The notes under the pieces: generated by a model
Seen by the model: only the letters and a program-made list of their open reading frames with translations
Database searches by the model: none
Told to the model about the DNA's origin: nothing
NCBI GenBank assembly: GCA_964561785.1
Contig: CAZLRF010000027.1
Span: forward strand, 1 to 64,000
Direction of reading: 5' to 3'
DNA from: DATBSL01 sp964561785
GTDB taxonomy: Bacteria; Acidobacteriota; Vicinamibacteria; Fen-336
Length of the DNA stretch: 64,000 bases
Program-made: the position numbers and the translations under genes
Part shown: positions 33,901 through 41,856 of the stretch, in pieces
Position numbering within the stretch: the stretch's first letter is position 1
Layout: every line of letters starts with the position of its first letter

Positions 33901-34538
33901 GGCTGTGGATGACCGAGTACGGGGACCTCGATCAGACCGGCCTCGTCGAGTGGCAGTTCGCGTGGCGCTCCGCGCGCCGGTTGCTGAGGCTGCTCGAGGA
34001 CGGCTTCCACGCCGCGATCGCCTGGGACGCCTTCGACAACCTCCACGAGCACGACGGGCTGTGGGCCACCTACGGGCTCCTGGCCACCGACCGGTCGACG
34101 TGGACGTACGCGCCGAAGAAGCGCTACTTCGCGGCGAAGCAGGTCTTCCGCTTCGTGCGCCCGGGCTGGCGCCGGGTGGCCGTCGTCCCGCCCGCCCGCG
34201 ATCCGAAGAACGCCTACGCGGGGTGGCAGGACCCGGCGCGGCACGTGCGCCTCGTCGCCTTCGCCTCGCCCGACGGCCGCGACGTGACGCTCGTCGGGAT
34301 GAGCCGCGTCGAGGGCGACGTGGAGCTCGCGGTGAGCCTGCGCGGCCTCGCCCCGGAAGCGGCGGCGAAACCTCTGTCGTACGTGAGGACCACGCGGAGC
34401 GAGGACGCGCGGCTCGTGGAAGAGAGGCCCGCCGCCGACGGCACCCTGCGGGTGATCGTGCCCGAGGGGGCGATCCTGACGCTGACGACCCTGCGTCCCA
34501 CGGGGCGAGCCGCCCCTCCTGCGTCACCGCCGCGGTGA
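30921..34538 (+). CDS. Three-module secreted enzyme: CBM9-like, (alpha/alpha)-barrel, GH30-like clan-A domain
   Basis: A 1205-residue protein with a signal peptide (TFVVLLPVLLLTPGTATP). Residues about 33-218 are a family 9 carbohydrate-binding-like module (DGRMEDAWGAAVERR, ALYVFVEVVDDRRVRN, DDSVEVYVDGDG). Residues about 250-690 are helical with repeated hairpins (YLQHQVWKPEHDPRGLG, NWTGALRLFDDL, NSHTSRQASLELMW) and look like a six-hairpin glycosidase or lyase barrel. Residues about 735-1200 are a TIM-barrel glycosidase opening with FQEIDGLGVNVTP, with Glu887 in FAPFNETNLGFPEG as acid/base and Glu999 in RLWMTEYGD as nucleophile, plus a C-terminal beta domain. Two catalytic modules on one chain suggest processing of a branched polymer. 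The stop lies in a GTCACC...GGTGAC palindrome. Confidence 0.8.
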   Translation: MPTSTFVVLLPVLLLTPGTATPAEIGLVPVVRVASPPVLDGRMEDAWGAAVERRLERSKGPIPHSGDLQGRFRAMWDEAALYVFVEVVDDRRVRNQAMPWLDDSVEVYVDGDGSRSVSYDDRNDHQLVFGWDDPRVHHPKGPERPGVRFARADWEYGYRVEIALPWAAIGATPRAGGLVGLDVHVNDNDGSGREDKLMWSDGADLAHGDPRRLGRATLLGTTQATPEAVAALTATATDVPATATGDGPPLRLQYHDIRTDPAGMILPWSDDPPSKAYDRVIRLVWDFWRRMEKCPNGVPYYLQHQVWKPEHDPRGLGGDQIPMALSSWNLLHAYLGDPAVVADMRLQADYWLANGMTGPSGPWPNVPFPYNTDVHSGRYDGDMVAGKGFLQPDKAGSFGAELVVLHKITGEPRYLKAAVGIADTLARNVQPGAAERSPWPFRVHALTGEVFVSANGRFDYTTNWTGALRLFDDLVRMGEGRVVEYERARRIVGDWLKAHPARTQRWGPFFEDINIYSDTQINAGTFALYVLENPGWMEDGLAVVRRILDWADRTFGNPFWARFGVRATNEQTAYEVPGNSHTSRQASLELMWAEAAGDASRKAQAVRNLSWATYMVDTDGKNRYYRDDVWLTDGYGDYVRHYLRAMAAAPELAPADQNHLLRTSSVVRSIEYGNDRIVYEKWDAASRERLKLGAWEPGSIEGGTMTWDGTTRVLDVASTAKRVVVRRKPEPVVRLPVTVDGASRFQEIDGLGVNVTPAQWRDGALRPTLDLLVDDLGASIIRLDCYGKADWLDPAKRGEDGRWPEAYLAEVYRSRVFTECWDTFRHLAAKGVDVHLNVSGRIPAAWAGPDGQTLVDFDAYAEAAVSQARWAREKEGLGFRVFAPFNETNLGFPEGPRIRDAEVVTAVRAVAKRMDAAGLGDVKLVVACDAPPVSLARFGPMLEAKDLVGRVLAFSTHTYGDGDEGDATPGWYDGESERAALVKAVGKSPHAGARLWMTEYGDLDQTGLVEWQFAWRSARRLLRLLEDGFHAAIAWDAFDNLHEHDGLWATYGLLATDRSTWTYAPKKRYFAAKQVFRFVRPGWRRVAVVPPARDPKNAYAGWQDPARHVRLVAFASPDGRDVTLVGMSRVEGDVELAVSLRGLAPEAAAKPLSYVRTTRSEDARLVEERPAADGTLRVIVPEGAILTLTTLRPTGRAAPPASPPR

Positions 34539-34768
34539 CCGCCTCGGCGAGGTCCGCCGCGAGGCCCGGACCCCGCGCTCCAGTCCGGCCTCGAGTCATC
34601 GTGAACCGGACGCCGACGACGCAGGGCCCCGACGGCACGATCCGGACCCCGGCGGGCACGGTGCTGGGCGAGCCTTGTCCACGTGACAGGCGGGCTGTCC
34701 GCCTGCCGATCCTGCCGGCGACTCTCCCCCCGGCCCGGGGCTGGGCGTGGAGATCACCTGCCGGGTCT
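34539..34768. other. Non-coding stretch before the transposase remnant
   Basis: About 230 bp without a supportable gene. It opens with the stop-codon palindrome of the preceding gene (GTCACCGCCGCGGTGAC), which may act as a transcript-end hairpin, and otherwise contains no recognised motif. It probably includes decayed 5' sequence of the transposase remnant. Confidence 0.4.
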
Positions 34769-35060
34769 ATGGGCAAGGAGGTGCTGGCCCCGGTCTCGCA
34801 CCGCCACGTCGTCCTGACCATCCCGCGGCTGCTGCGGCCCCTCTTCCGCCGGCGCCGCGAGCTGCTCACCCACGCGATCTCGCCCGAGCTCGTCACGAAG
34901 CTGCTCGCCTGGAGACATCCCGGATTCTCCGCCCACATCGGCGACACCATCGCTGCGACCGACACGCGGCGCCTCGAAGACACCGCTGCGTCGGTGTCGC
35001 CGAGCACGGCGACGGCTGGGGCGTGCCGGCCGAGTGGGAGTCAACCACTACGACAACCGG
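34769..35060 (+). pseudogene. Remnant of an IS91-like (Y2-type) transposase
   Basis: The frame starts GKEVLAPVSHRHVVLTIPRLLRPLFRRR, a familiar segment of IS91-like transposases near the start of the catalytic domain. After about 36 residues it jumps to ISPELVTKLLAWRHPGFSAHIGD, then TRRLEDTAA, a segment that in intact copies lies some 200 residues downstream, and then loses similarity. The zinc-finger N-terminus, the catalytic tyrosines and the C-terminus are missing. The copy is an internally deleted, dead fragment between two glycosidase genes, evidence of past insertion-sequence activity here. Confidence 0.7.
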
Positions 35061-35107
35061 CGGCGCGTCCCACACACATCCCGCGGATGTGGGCGCCGTG
35101 CGCGGCC

Positions 35108-36694
35108 TCAGGCCGGAGCGGTGAGCACGGTGAGGCTCATCGGGTTGACGACCACGGGCAGCTTCGAGGGATGGGCGGGCTCGATCGCGGGCAGGGGCTG
35201 CTGGAGGCGCACCCGGTCGGTCGTCACTCGCTCCCACCGCTTCGCGCGGAGCGGCTCCGGCAGGAGGAGCTCGAGGCGCGCCCTCTGCGCCTTCTCGTCG
35301 CTCACCAGCAGGATCGTCCTCTCGCCGGAGGGGGCGACGAGGGCCGTGCCGTGGACGACGTTCAGGTTCCGGGCGGGCTGCGAGTACAGCGGGAAGACCT
35401 TCGACCCCGGCCGCGCGTGGCGCGAGAGGAGCCCGTAGACGCCCCAGGGGTGGCGGGCCCGCTGGAGCTTCTTCTTCTCGTCCAGCCCCACGATGCCGAA
35501 CCAGCCGTCGATGTCGTTCGGGTTCATGAAGCTCCAGAAGGCGAACGCGCCGAGCCCGGCGTTCAGGCCGCGCAGCGTGCCCTCGGCCACGGTGAGGGTC
35601 GCGTCGGCGGAGGCGACCCCGGCCGGGTCGTTCATCCGCCAGCCGAAGTAGAATGTGCCCATCTCCGCGGCGATGAGGCGCTTGCCCCGCTCGCGGCAGT
35701 ACCGGACCTGGCGCGCGGTGTCCTCCATGAGATCGCCGATCGGGCGGGTCCACGAGCCCTCGCTCGGGGGGAGGGTGTCGAAGCGCAGGCTGTAGAAGTG
35801 GATCGAGTAGAGGTCCACGAAGGGGTCGAGGTCGATCCCGCGCGCCGCCTGCTCCGGGAGGAACAGGAAGCGATGGGTGTAGGTGTCGCCGCCCACGAGC
35901 CCCACGCGCTCGCGCGGGACGCCGGCACGGTCGAGAGCCGCGCGCATCTCGCGGTACATCTCGACGTAGTGCCGGTAGACGTCGGGGCCGCCCTCCGGGG
36001 TCCGGTAGACGCCGTACTCCATCGGCTCGTTGACGGGGTTGAACGAGCGGACGCTCTCGAGGCGCAGGTCCTTCGCGACGTGCTTCAGCAGCGGCGCCAC
36101 GAAGCGCTCCGCGTAGGCCGCGTTGTCCCTCGCCGCCATGTTGCAGATCGCGCCCGGGGCGAGCCCGGCCGGGACCGGGAACTCGTGCGCGGCAGGGATC
36201 AGGAAGGTGTCGAGGAGGATCGTGCAGCCGTTGCGCGAGGCCCACTGGTCGAGCCAGGCGAGACGCTCCAGGTGGACGGTGCCGGGGCGGAAGGCACCGT
36301 CGGGCGCCGCGTGCGGGTCGGGCGGCAGGCCGAAGCGGATGAACCCCGGCTTCATCTCGTCGAGGGCGAGCCGGATCTCGGCCCACGCCGCACCGTCCGC
36401 GAGGTCGGGGTACACCGGGGCGTCGAGCGGGTAGCCGGGGTTGCGCGCGTAGAAGCCGCCCGAGCCGAGGTGGTCGAACCAGTTGAAGCCGACGCCGAAG
36501 TCGAGCGGGTCCGGCAACGGCGCCTCCGCGGCCCCGAGGCGGAACGCCATGTACTCCTGCGACGCGTCGTCGATCGGGTCGCGGCCCGGGACGGGCTTCA
36601 CTCCGCCCGTCTCGGCGGCTTTCCCCGCCCGGGGAAGGGCGGCGAGCCCAGCCCCGGCGGCGAGGGACTGGATCAGGCGGCGGCGTGTCGTCAT
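35108..36694 (-). CDS. Clan-A (TIM-barrel) glycoside hydrolase, Tat-exported
   Basis: A 528-residue protein with a twin-arginine leader (TTRRRLIQSLAAGAGLAALP) and GGGGAGG upstream of the ATG at 36694. The barrel shows FGVGFNWFDHLGSGGFY at the first strand, an acid/base Glu in SFNPVNEPMEYGVY at the fourth strand and a nucleophile Glu in RLIAAEMGTFYFGW at the seventh strand, the spacing of GH5/GH30/GH39-like retaining enzymes. A C-terminal beta domain includes LVAPSGERTILLVSDE. The exact family cannot be fixed by eye. It lies with other secreted glycosidases, so a role in the same polysaccharide programme is inferred. Confidence 0.8.
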   Translation of the reverse strand: MTTRRRLIQSLAAGAGLAALPRAGKAAETGGVKPVPGRDPIDDASQEYMAFRLGAAEAPLPDPLDFGVGFNWFDHLGSGGFYARNPGYPLDAPVYPDLADGAAWAEIRLALDEMKPGFIRFGLPPDPHAAPDGAFRPGTVHLERLAWLDQWASRNGCTILLDTFLIPAAHEFPVPAGLAPGAICNMAARDNAAYAERFVAPLLKHVAKDLRLESVRSFNPVNEPMEYGVYRTPEGGPDVYRHYVEMYREMRAALDRAGVPRERVGLVGGDTYTHRFLFLPEQAARGIDLDPFVDLYSIHFYSLRFDTLPPSEGSWTRPIGDLMEDTARQVRYCRERGKRLIAAEMGTFYFGWRMNDPAGVASADATLTVAEGTLRGLNAGLGAFAFWSFMNPNDIDGWFGIVGLDEKKKLQRARHPWGVYGLLSRHARPGSKVFPLYSQPARNLNVVHGTALVAPSGERTILLVSDEKAQRARLELLLPEPLRAKRWERVTTDRVRLQQPLPAIEPAHPSKLPVVVNPMSLTVLTAPA

Positions 36695-36993
36695 CGAGGC
36701 CTCCCCTGGCCCCGGCAGGGCCGCCGCAGTATCGACCGGCGGCCGAGCCGGGCTCAAGAGGCCGACGAACCGGGGGCTACCGGGGCGCTACCTTTCGCCC
36801 GCATGAGCGACCACATCCCCGACCCCGGCTAGCACTGCGCGCCCCACACACGCCCGCCGCCTTCCACGACTCCCCGCTCTCGCCCCGCGACCCCTTCCCG
36901 CCCTTTCCAACCCGGCGGGAGAGCCCGTGCCCCGTGGCGCGGCCACAAGGAATCGCCCAATCGTTTCTTCGGGCCTGCGTGCTACGCTTGCCC
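36695..36993. other. 299-bp intergenic region between divergent genes
   Basis: No gene is supported. It separates the glycosidase start at 36694 from the antitoxin start at 36994. Near its right end the plus strand reads TGCTACGCTTGCCC directly before the ATG; TACGCT (36983-36988) can serve as a -10 box, which would make the antitoxin mRNA leaderless. No -35 box of quality was seen. Confidence 0.4.
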
Positions 36994-37272
36994 ATGCGCG
37001 CCCGCTACGTCTGGGACTACGATATCAGCGAGCAGGAGTTCGACGCCCTGCTGGCCGGCAGGGCCGCCAGGGGACGACTCGATCGCGCGTGGGCCGCGGC
37101 TCGCCTGATCGACAGCGCTCCCTACGAAGAGGTCGTGCGACGCATCGGCTTCGGTGAGCTCGTCCGCCACTGGCCCGAATGGCGGTCTCGCGTCCGTTCC
37201 ACGTCGGCGCGACGCGGCCTCGACTTTCTCGCCGAGTGGCTGCCGAAGCACCATCCCGAGCTGCTGGTCTAG
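36994..37272 (+). CDS. Antitoxin-like partner of the AbiEii-type nucleotidyltransferase
   Basis: A 92-residue cytoplasmic protein: YVWDYDISEQEFDALLAGR, a helical middle, then IGFGELVRHWPEWRSRVRS and LDFLAEWLPKHHPE. The pattern W-D-x-x-I/D, one helical hairpin, W-P-E and a final F-x-x-W-L resembles the 105-residue antitoxin-like protein at 59983-60300, and both lie directly upstream of an AbiEii-type frame. Its stop is 2 bp before the toxin GTG. The start may be leaderless (TACGCT five bases before the ATG). No DNA-binding motif was identified, so whether it represses its own operon is unknown. Confidence 0.75.
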   Translation: MRARYVWDYDISEQEFDALLAGRAARGRLDRAWAAARLIDSAPYEEVVRRIGFGELVRHWPEWRSRVRSTSARRGLDFLAEWLPKHHPELLV

Positions 37273-37274
37273 CC

Positions 37275-37940
37275 GTGGACACGGCGTGGTTCGAGAAGGT
37301 CCTCTACCCCTTCCAGGACGAGGCCCTGGCCGTGGCGGATCGCGTCGAGACGGGCTTCTACCTGACGGGCGGCACGGCCCTGGGCCGGATTCACCTCCGA
37401 CACCGGTACTCGGAGGATCTCGACCTGTTCGTGAACGACGACGATCGCTTCCAGGCTTGGACCGACCGGCTGCTCGAGGCGTGGCGTGCCGAGGCGGGCT
37501 GGCAGCTGACCGTTCAGCGCCGGGATCCTCGATTCGTGCGGGCGTTCCTCTCGCGGGACGACGTGCCCCTGAAGGTCGAGTTCGTGAACGACGTGCGGGG
37601 CCGCGTGGGGACCCCCGTGCGCCACACCGGATTCGGCCTCGTGGACACGATGGAGAACATCCTCGCCAACAAGGTCACCGCGCTCCTCGATCGGGAGGAG
37701 CCCAAGGACCTCGCGGACGTCTGGGGTCTGTGCCGGCGAGGCGGCCTCGCGCTCCGCGACGCCCTGGTAGGGGCCTCGTCCAAGGCCGTGGGCGTCTTCG
37801 CGGCGGACGTGGCGCGCGCCCTCCTCGGGGCGACCGAGGACGACTGGCGGCTCGTCCGGTGGATTCCGCCGCCGCCCCCGGCGGGAGAGTTCCTGCGCGA
37901 CCTCCGAGCGCTGGGGGAAGACCTCCTGCTGATTCGCTAG
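37275..37940 (+). CDS. AbiEii-like nucleotidyltransferase toxin
   Basis: A 221-residue protein started at a GTG. Residues about 25-60 carry the nucleotidyltransferase signature FYLTGGTALGRIHLRHR followed by SEDLDLF (G-G-x-A ... D-x-D). A third acidic position lies in LKVEFVND, and VDTMENILANKVTALLDREEPKDLADVW matches the C-terminal helical part of AbiEii/AbiGii-type toxins. Such proteins transfer nucleotides to tRNA or protein targets and act in phage defence or as toxins. It pairs with the preceding 92-residue gene. Its stop shares the palindrome CTAG with the convergent lipoprotein gene. Confidence 0.85.
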   Translation: MDTAWFEKVLYPFQDEALAVADRVETGFYLTGGTALGRIHLRHRYSEDLDLFVNDDDRFQAWTDRLLEAWRAEAGWQLTVQRRDPRFVRAFLSRDDVPLKVEFVNDVRGRVGTPVRHTGFGLVDTMENILANKVTALLDREEPKDLADVWGLCRRGGLALRDALVGASSKAVGVFAADVARALLGATEDDWRLVRWIPPPPPAGEFLRDLRALGEDLLLIR

Positions 37941-38560
37941 GGGACGAGCAGGCCTTCCTTCTTCATCTCGGCGGTGACGGCCTTGGCCAGCTCCGCCGCG
38001 AAGGCGTCGGCCCTCGACGGGTTCATCGTGTCGCTCATGCCGGCCCAGAGCATCAAGTCCTGCCGGGTGCTGAAGACGAGCGTCTCCACGGAGACGACGG
38101 TGTCCGTGTGCATGGAGCCGGGGTGGTAGACGGCAGCCCATCCGTGGCCCCAGTAGCCGCCCCAGCCCCGCCGATAGTACGGAGTGGTGGTCCAGTACCC
38201 GGGCGTGACGGTCACCTGCTTGTCCCGGCCGGCGACCCGCATCATGACCATCCCGTCGACTCCGTTCTGTTCCATGAGCGCCCTGACTCTCGCCTCGTCC
38301 CGCGTCAGCTCCTGCGGCACGAGCGTGAACCCGGGGATGCCCTGCGCGCCGCGGGCGGTCAGCTCGCGGGCGAGCGCAGTCTCCGCCGAGCGGCGCGCCG
38401 CCTCGTTCTTCGCGATGAAGAATGCGGCCACCTTCTTGCCGGCGAGGCTCACCGGCTGGGCGTCGGGGTTGCGCCAGGTCGAGCGGAAGCTCGTCGATGC
38501 GCAGGCCGCGGCGAGGGCGAGCGCCGCGGCCGCCGCGGCCGTCTTGAGGGTCTGGGTCAT
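37937..38560 (-). CDS. Lipoprotein of unknown function (DUF4136-like pattern)
   Basis: A 207-residue protein with a lipoprotein leader ending in ALALAAAC. The mature part begins STSFRSTWRNPDAQPVSLAGKKVAAFFIA, similar to the opening of DUF4136-type lipoproteins, followed by EQNGVDGMVMMRVAGRDKQ, an aromatic/Gly patch (WTTTPYYRRGWGGYWGHGW) and VSVETLVFSTRQDLMLWAG. It would be attached to the inner or outer membrane. The ATG at 38560 has GGAGAG upstream. The aromatic patch resembles the one in the DUF4136 protein at 59340. Function unknown. Confidence 0.75.
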   Translation of the reverse strand: MTQTLKTAAAAAALALAAACASTSFRSTWRNPDAQPVSLAGKKVAAFFIAKNEAARRSAETALARELTARGAQGIPGFTLVPQELTRDEARVRALMEQNGVDGMVMMRVAGRDKQVTVTPGYWTTTPYYRRGWGGYWGHGWAAVYHPGSMHTDTVVSVETLVFSTRQDLMLWAGMSDTMNPSRADAFAAELAKAVTAEMKKEGLLVP

Positions 38561-38650
38561 CTTCTCTCTCCGTCGAGTGTGATTCGGGCGAAGAGCGAAA
38601 TTATGCCGCGGGAGCGGCCGGGCCGCCACCTCGTCCCCGCCGCGACCGCG

Positions 38651-41600
38651 CTACGGCCGCCCGGCCCGCAGCCAGGCCGCGAGGACTCGGGCGTCCTCGC
38701 CCGCTCCCTCGGGCAGGGGGAGGACGCTGCCCTCGTAGGCGGACGCGGCCCACCTCGCGACCGGGCTCTGCGCCCTGCGCGCCGTCCACTGCGCGAGCAG
38801 GGCCCGGCCCTCCGCCTCCCTCCCCGCCTGCCTGAGGGCGAGGACCCCGGCAAGGGCGCCCACCCCGCGCTCCCGGCCCTCGTGCCGAGCCGCCCGCTCG
38901 CGCAGCGCCCTTGCCTCGGCGGGCTTCCCCGCGCGCGCCGCGGCCTGAGCGGCGAGGAGGTCCTCGACCCGCTCGTCGCGATCCGCGGGGTAGGGCGCGC
39001 CGGCGCCGAGGTTCTCGGGCCACTGCCGGGCGATGTCGACCTCCCGGCGCGCGGCCCCCGCGTCGCCCTTCGTGAGCGCCTCGAGGGCGAGCATCAGGTG
39101 CGCCTCTCGGTGCAGGCGCCGTCCCTCGGTCGCGCCCTCGTAGGGGAGGACGTTCAGCCGGGCGAGCCTCGCCGCGGCCTCGCGTGGCCGCCCCTTTGCG
39201 AGGAGCGCCTTCGCCTGGAGCATGCCGAGGACGTAGCTGTCCGGGAAGCGGGTGGCGTACGCGGAGGCCGTGGCGAGGGCGGCCTCCGTGTCGCCTGCCC
39301 GCAGGTGCCTCTCGGCGAGGGCGCGCCCGAATCGCCACTCGTCCGGGTCGGTGCGGGCCGCCCGCTCGAGGTCGGCCAGGGACCTCTCGGGCGCGCCCTC
39401 TTCGAGGGCGATCGCCCGCGCCGCGTAGAATGGCGCCCAGTCCGGCGTGTCGCCGCAGGCGTCGAGCAGCCGGCGCACCTCGTCCGCGTTTCCGGCGCCC
39501 CAGTGGACGAGGGCGAGGAGGTAGCGCGGCTTCCAGCCCGCGCCCTTCGACACGGCCCACCGGAAGACCGCCGCCGACTCCGTCCGGAACGGGAAGACGA
39601 GGGCCACCGGAGCGGACTCGGCCTTCGCGAGCGCGGCCGCCGCCCCCGCGTCGCCGCGGGCGTCCTTCAGGAACGCGAGCCAGTAGAGCACCTCGGCGTT
39701 CGGCGGGGCGACCTCCAGGACGCGCTCCGCCTCCTCGCGCCGGCCCAGCCCGTAATACCAGGCGGCGAGCTCGAGCAGGACCTCCTCCGGCCGCTCGCCC
39801 CTGAGGCCGGCCGCGAACGCCTTCGGCGCGACGCCCCCGGCGGCGAGCGCCCTCTCGAAGCGGCCGAACGTGCTGAGCGGGTCGAGGCCGAGCAGGGCGG
39901 CGACGGCGGCCGCCGCCTCGTCCCCGCGGCCGGCGAGCCGGCGGGCGAGGGCGAGGAGCTGGCGGCCCTCGAGGTTGCGGGCGTTGAAGTCGAGGCTGCG
40001 CTCGGCGTCGACGTCCGCGCGCTCGGGGTCGCCCTCGCGCAGGGCGAGCCGCGCGAGCTCGGTCCAGGCGGCGGCGCGCAGCTCGACCGACTGTGCCGCG
40101 ACCTCGAAGCCGTCGCGGGCGTCGGCCGTCCGGCCGAGCCGCGCCGCGGCGAGGCCGTAGGCGAAGTTTCCGAGCGGGTCGTAGGTGTCGATCGCGAGGG
40201 CCCGCCGGGCGAGCGCGAAGGCGCCCTCGTCGTCCATCGCGCGGTAGCGCAGCATGGCGAGGTCGCCGAGGGCCGGGACGTAGTGGGGGTCCTTCTCGAG
40301 GCAGGCCTCGAGGGACTCGCGGGCCGGACCGTACTCGCGCTGGCGCAGGTGCTCCTTCCCCGCGAGCCACAGCCCGTACACGGACGTCCAGTCGAAGCCC
40401 TCCGGCGGCTCGAGCGGCCGCGCGAGGACGCCCGCGTCGGGGGCGCCGCTCCATTCCAGCCGGCGCCCGACCCGGACCCGCAGGCGCTCCTTCGGGACCG
40501 AGACGGACGCCGTCCTCCTCCACGTCTCGAGCGGCATCGCCCGCACGGGCGTCTCGAAGACCACCGTCTCCCCGTCGAAGACCTGAAGCGTCTCGTCGAC
40601 CGCCTGCAGCGGCGAGAGCTCCACGTCGACCGCGCCCTCGCGCACGGCCACGTTCAGGCCGCCGAGCGGCGATCCGGCCACGAGGCCCTTCGTGCCCACG
40701 ACCGGGAACCAGTACTCCGTCCAGGTGTCGGTGCCGTACGGTACGAAGCCCCGGTGCTTGAAGGGCGTGCGCGTGCTCGCCTCGGCCGCCTGGTTGAAGG
40801 AGCGGCCCGACTGCAGCTCGACGTACTGGCCGTCGGTGTCGGTGAGGAGCTTCTCCCAGACCATGCCCTGCCGGGACAGGCCCCAGATCCAGATCTTCTT
40901 GCCGAGCTTCTCGTCACGCGCCGACCACCGGCCGGCGCCGAAGCCGTCGTCGTGCCAGAACGCGCCCCAGAAGCCCGACTCCCGCCCGAGCACGTGGTAG
41001 GACTTCGGCCCGCCGAAGTCGTTTCTCTCGTAGAAGGAGATCGCCCGGCCCTCCGCGTCCACCGGCCAGGGGCCCACCTCGCCCCCGTGACCGATCTGGT
41101 GGGTGCCGGGGTAGACGAACTCCAGGTTGCCCGCCGCCTTGTAGCCGGCGTTCATCCAGTGGTAGTACGGCTGCTCGAGCGGGGTCTGGTTGTGCCACAG
41201 CGAGCGGGTCGTGAAGTACGCCTTGTTCGCCTCCAGCCTCACCTCGAGCCGCCACGGCGTGCGGGTAAGCAGGTCGAGGACGCCGATCACGACCGACGCG
41301 CTGCCGTCTTCGTGCTCCCGCGTGACGTAGTCGACGGGCGTCGCGCAGTTGGGGGTGTGGCCGATGATGCCGTAGTTCGCCTCGATGCCCCCGCTCGTCC
41401 ACGGGCCGCGCATCGCGATGTCGCGGAACTTGACGACCGAGTTGCCGTAGAGGAACGGCTTCCCGGTGGACTTCTCGACCGCGCTCCAGATCTTCCCGCC
41501 GATCTCGGGCATCACGGTCACGCGGATCCAGCGGTTCTCGAGCTCGACCACCGTCCACTCCTTGTCGACGGGCCGGTCGGTGAAGCCGTCGAAGCGGAAG

Positions 41601-41776
41601 TAGGGGTAGATCCGGCCGGGGTTCGGCACGGGGTCGGGGTCGGAGAACGGGTAGGTGCGGAACACCTTGCGGTGCTCGCGAACCGTGGCCCGGGCGGTCT
41701 CGGCCCCGGAAGGGGCGAGGGGGAGGAGCCCGATGAGGAGAAGGAAGGAGACGAGCGTGCGGGGTCGTGAGGTCAT
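38651..41776 (-). CDS. DUF5107 domain plus TPR-repeat protein, secreted
   Basis: A 1041-residue protein with a signal peptide (LVSFLLLIGLLPLAPSGA). Residues about 30-390 match DUF5107: IYPYFRFDGFTDRPVDKEW, VTVMPEIGGKIWSAVEKS, GGIEANYGIIGHTPNCATPVD and WHNQTPLEQPYYHWMNAG. This fold resembles the galactose-mutarotase/GH beta-sandwich and probably binds glycans. The remaining 600 residues are Ala/Leu/Arg-rich TPR-like helices (YGPARESLEACLEKDPHYVPALGDLAM, LAALRHAGREAEG-type repeats). From memory such proteins accompany polysaccharide-use genes. The aldolase gene lies 80 bp upstream on the same strand. Confidence 0.82.
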   Translation of the reverse strand: MTSRPRTLVSFLLLIGLLPLAPSGAETARATVREHRKVFRTYPFSDPDPVPNPGRIYPYFRFDGFTDRPVDKEWTVVELENRWIRVTVMPEIGGKIWSAVEKSTGKPFLYGNSVVKFRDIAMRGPWTSGGIEANYGIIGHTPNCATPVDYVTREHEDGSASVVIGVLDLLTRTPWRLEVRLEANKAYFTTRSLWHNQTPLEQPYYHWMNAGYKAAGNLEFVYPGTHQIGHGGEVGPWPVDAEGRAISFYERNDFGGPKSYHVLGRESGFWGAFWHDDGFGAGRWSARDEKLGKKIWIWGLSRQGMVWEKLLTDTDGQYVELQSGRSFNQAAEASTRTPFKHRGFVPYGTDTWTEYWFPVVGTKGLVAGSPLGGLNVAVREGAVDVELSPLQAVDETLQVFDGETVVFETPVRAMPLETWRRTASVSVPKERLRVRVGRRLEWSGAPDAGVLARPLEPPEGFDWTSVYGLWLAGKEHLRQREYGPARESLEACLEKDPHYVPALGDLAMLRYRAMDDEGAFALARRALAIDTYDPLGNFAYGLAAARLGRTADARDGFEVAAQSVELRAAAWTELARLALREGDPERADVDAERSLDFNARNLEGRQLLALARRLAGRGDEAAAAVAALLGLDPLSTFGRFERALAAGGVAPKAFAAGLRGERPEEVLLELAAWYYGLGRREEAERVLEVAPPNAEVLYWLAFLKDARGDAGAAAALAKAESAPVALVFPFRTESAAVFRWAVSKGAGWKPRYLLALVHWGAGNADEVRRLLDACGDTPDWAPFYAARAIALEEGAPERSLADLERAARTDPDEWRFGRALAERHLRAGDTEAALATASAYATRFPDSYVLGMLQAKALLAKGRPREAAARLARLNVLPYEGATEGRRLHREAHLMLALEALTKGDAGAARREVDIARQWPENLGAGAPYPADRDERVEDLLAAQAAARAGKPAEARALRERAARHEGRERGVGALAGVLALRQAGREAEGRALLAQWTARRAQSPVARWAASAYEGSVLPLPEGAGEDARVLAAWLRAGRP

Positions 41777-41856
41777 GGCACCCTCCGCATCCGGCGCAAC
41801 GCTAGGCCGGCGCCGAGGGGCTGTCAATCGCCGGCCGAGGTGGGCCGGGAGCGGCC

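Noticed and set aside
30869..36832. Plus-strand open frame of nearly 6 kb spanning several genes
   Set aside because: It runs through the three-module enzyme in the wrong frame and opposite the clan-A glycosidase; only the transposase fragment at 34769 is meaningful in it.
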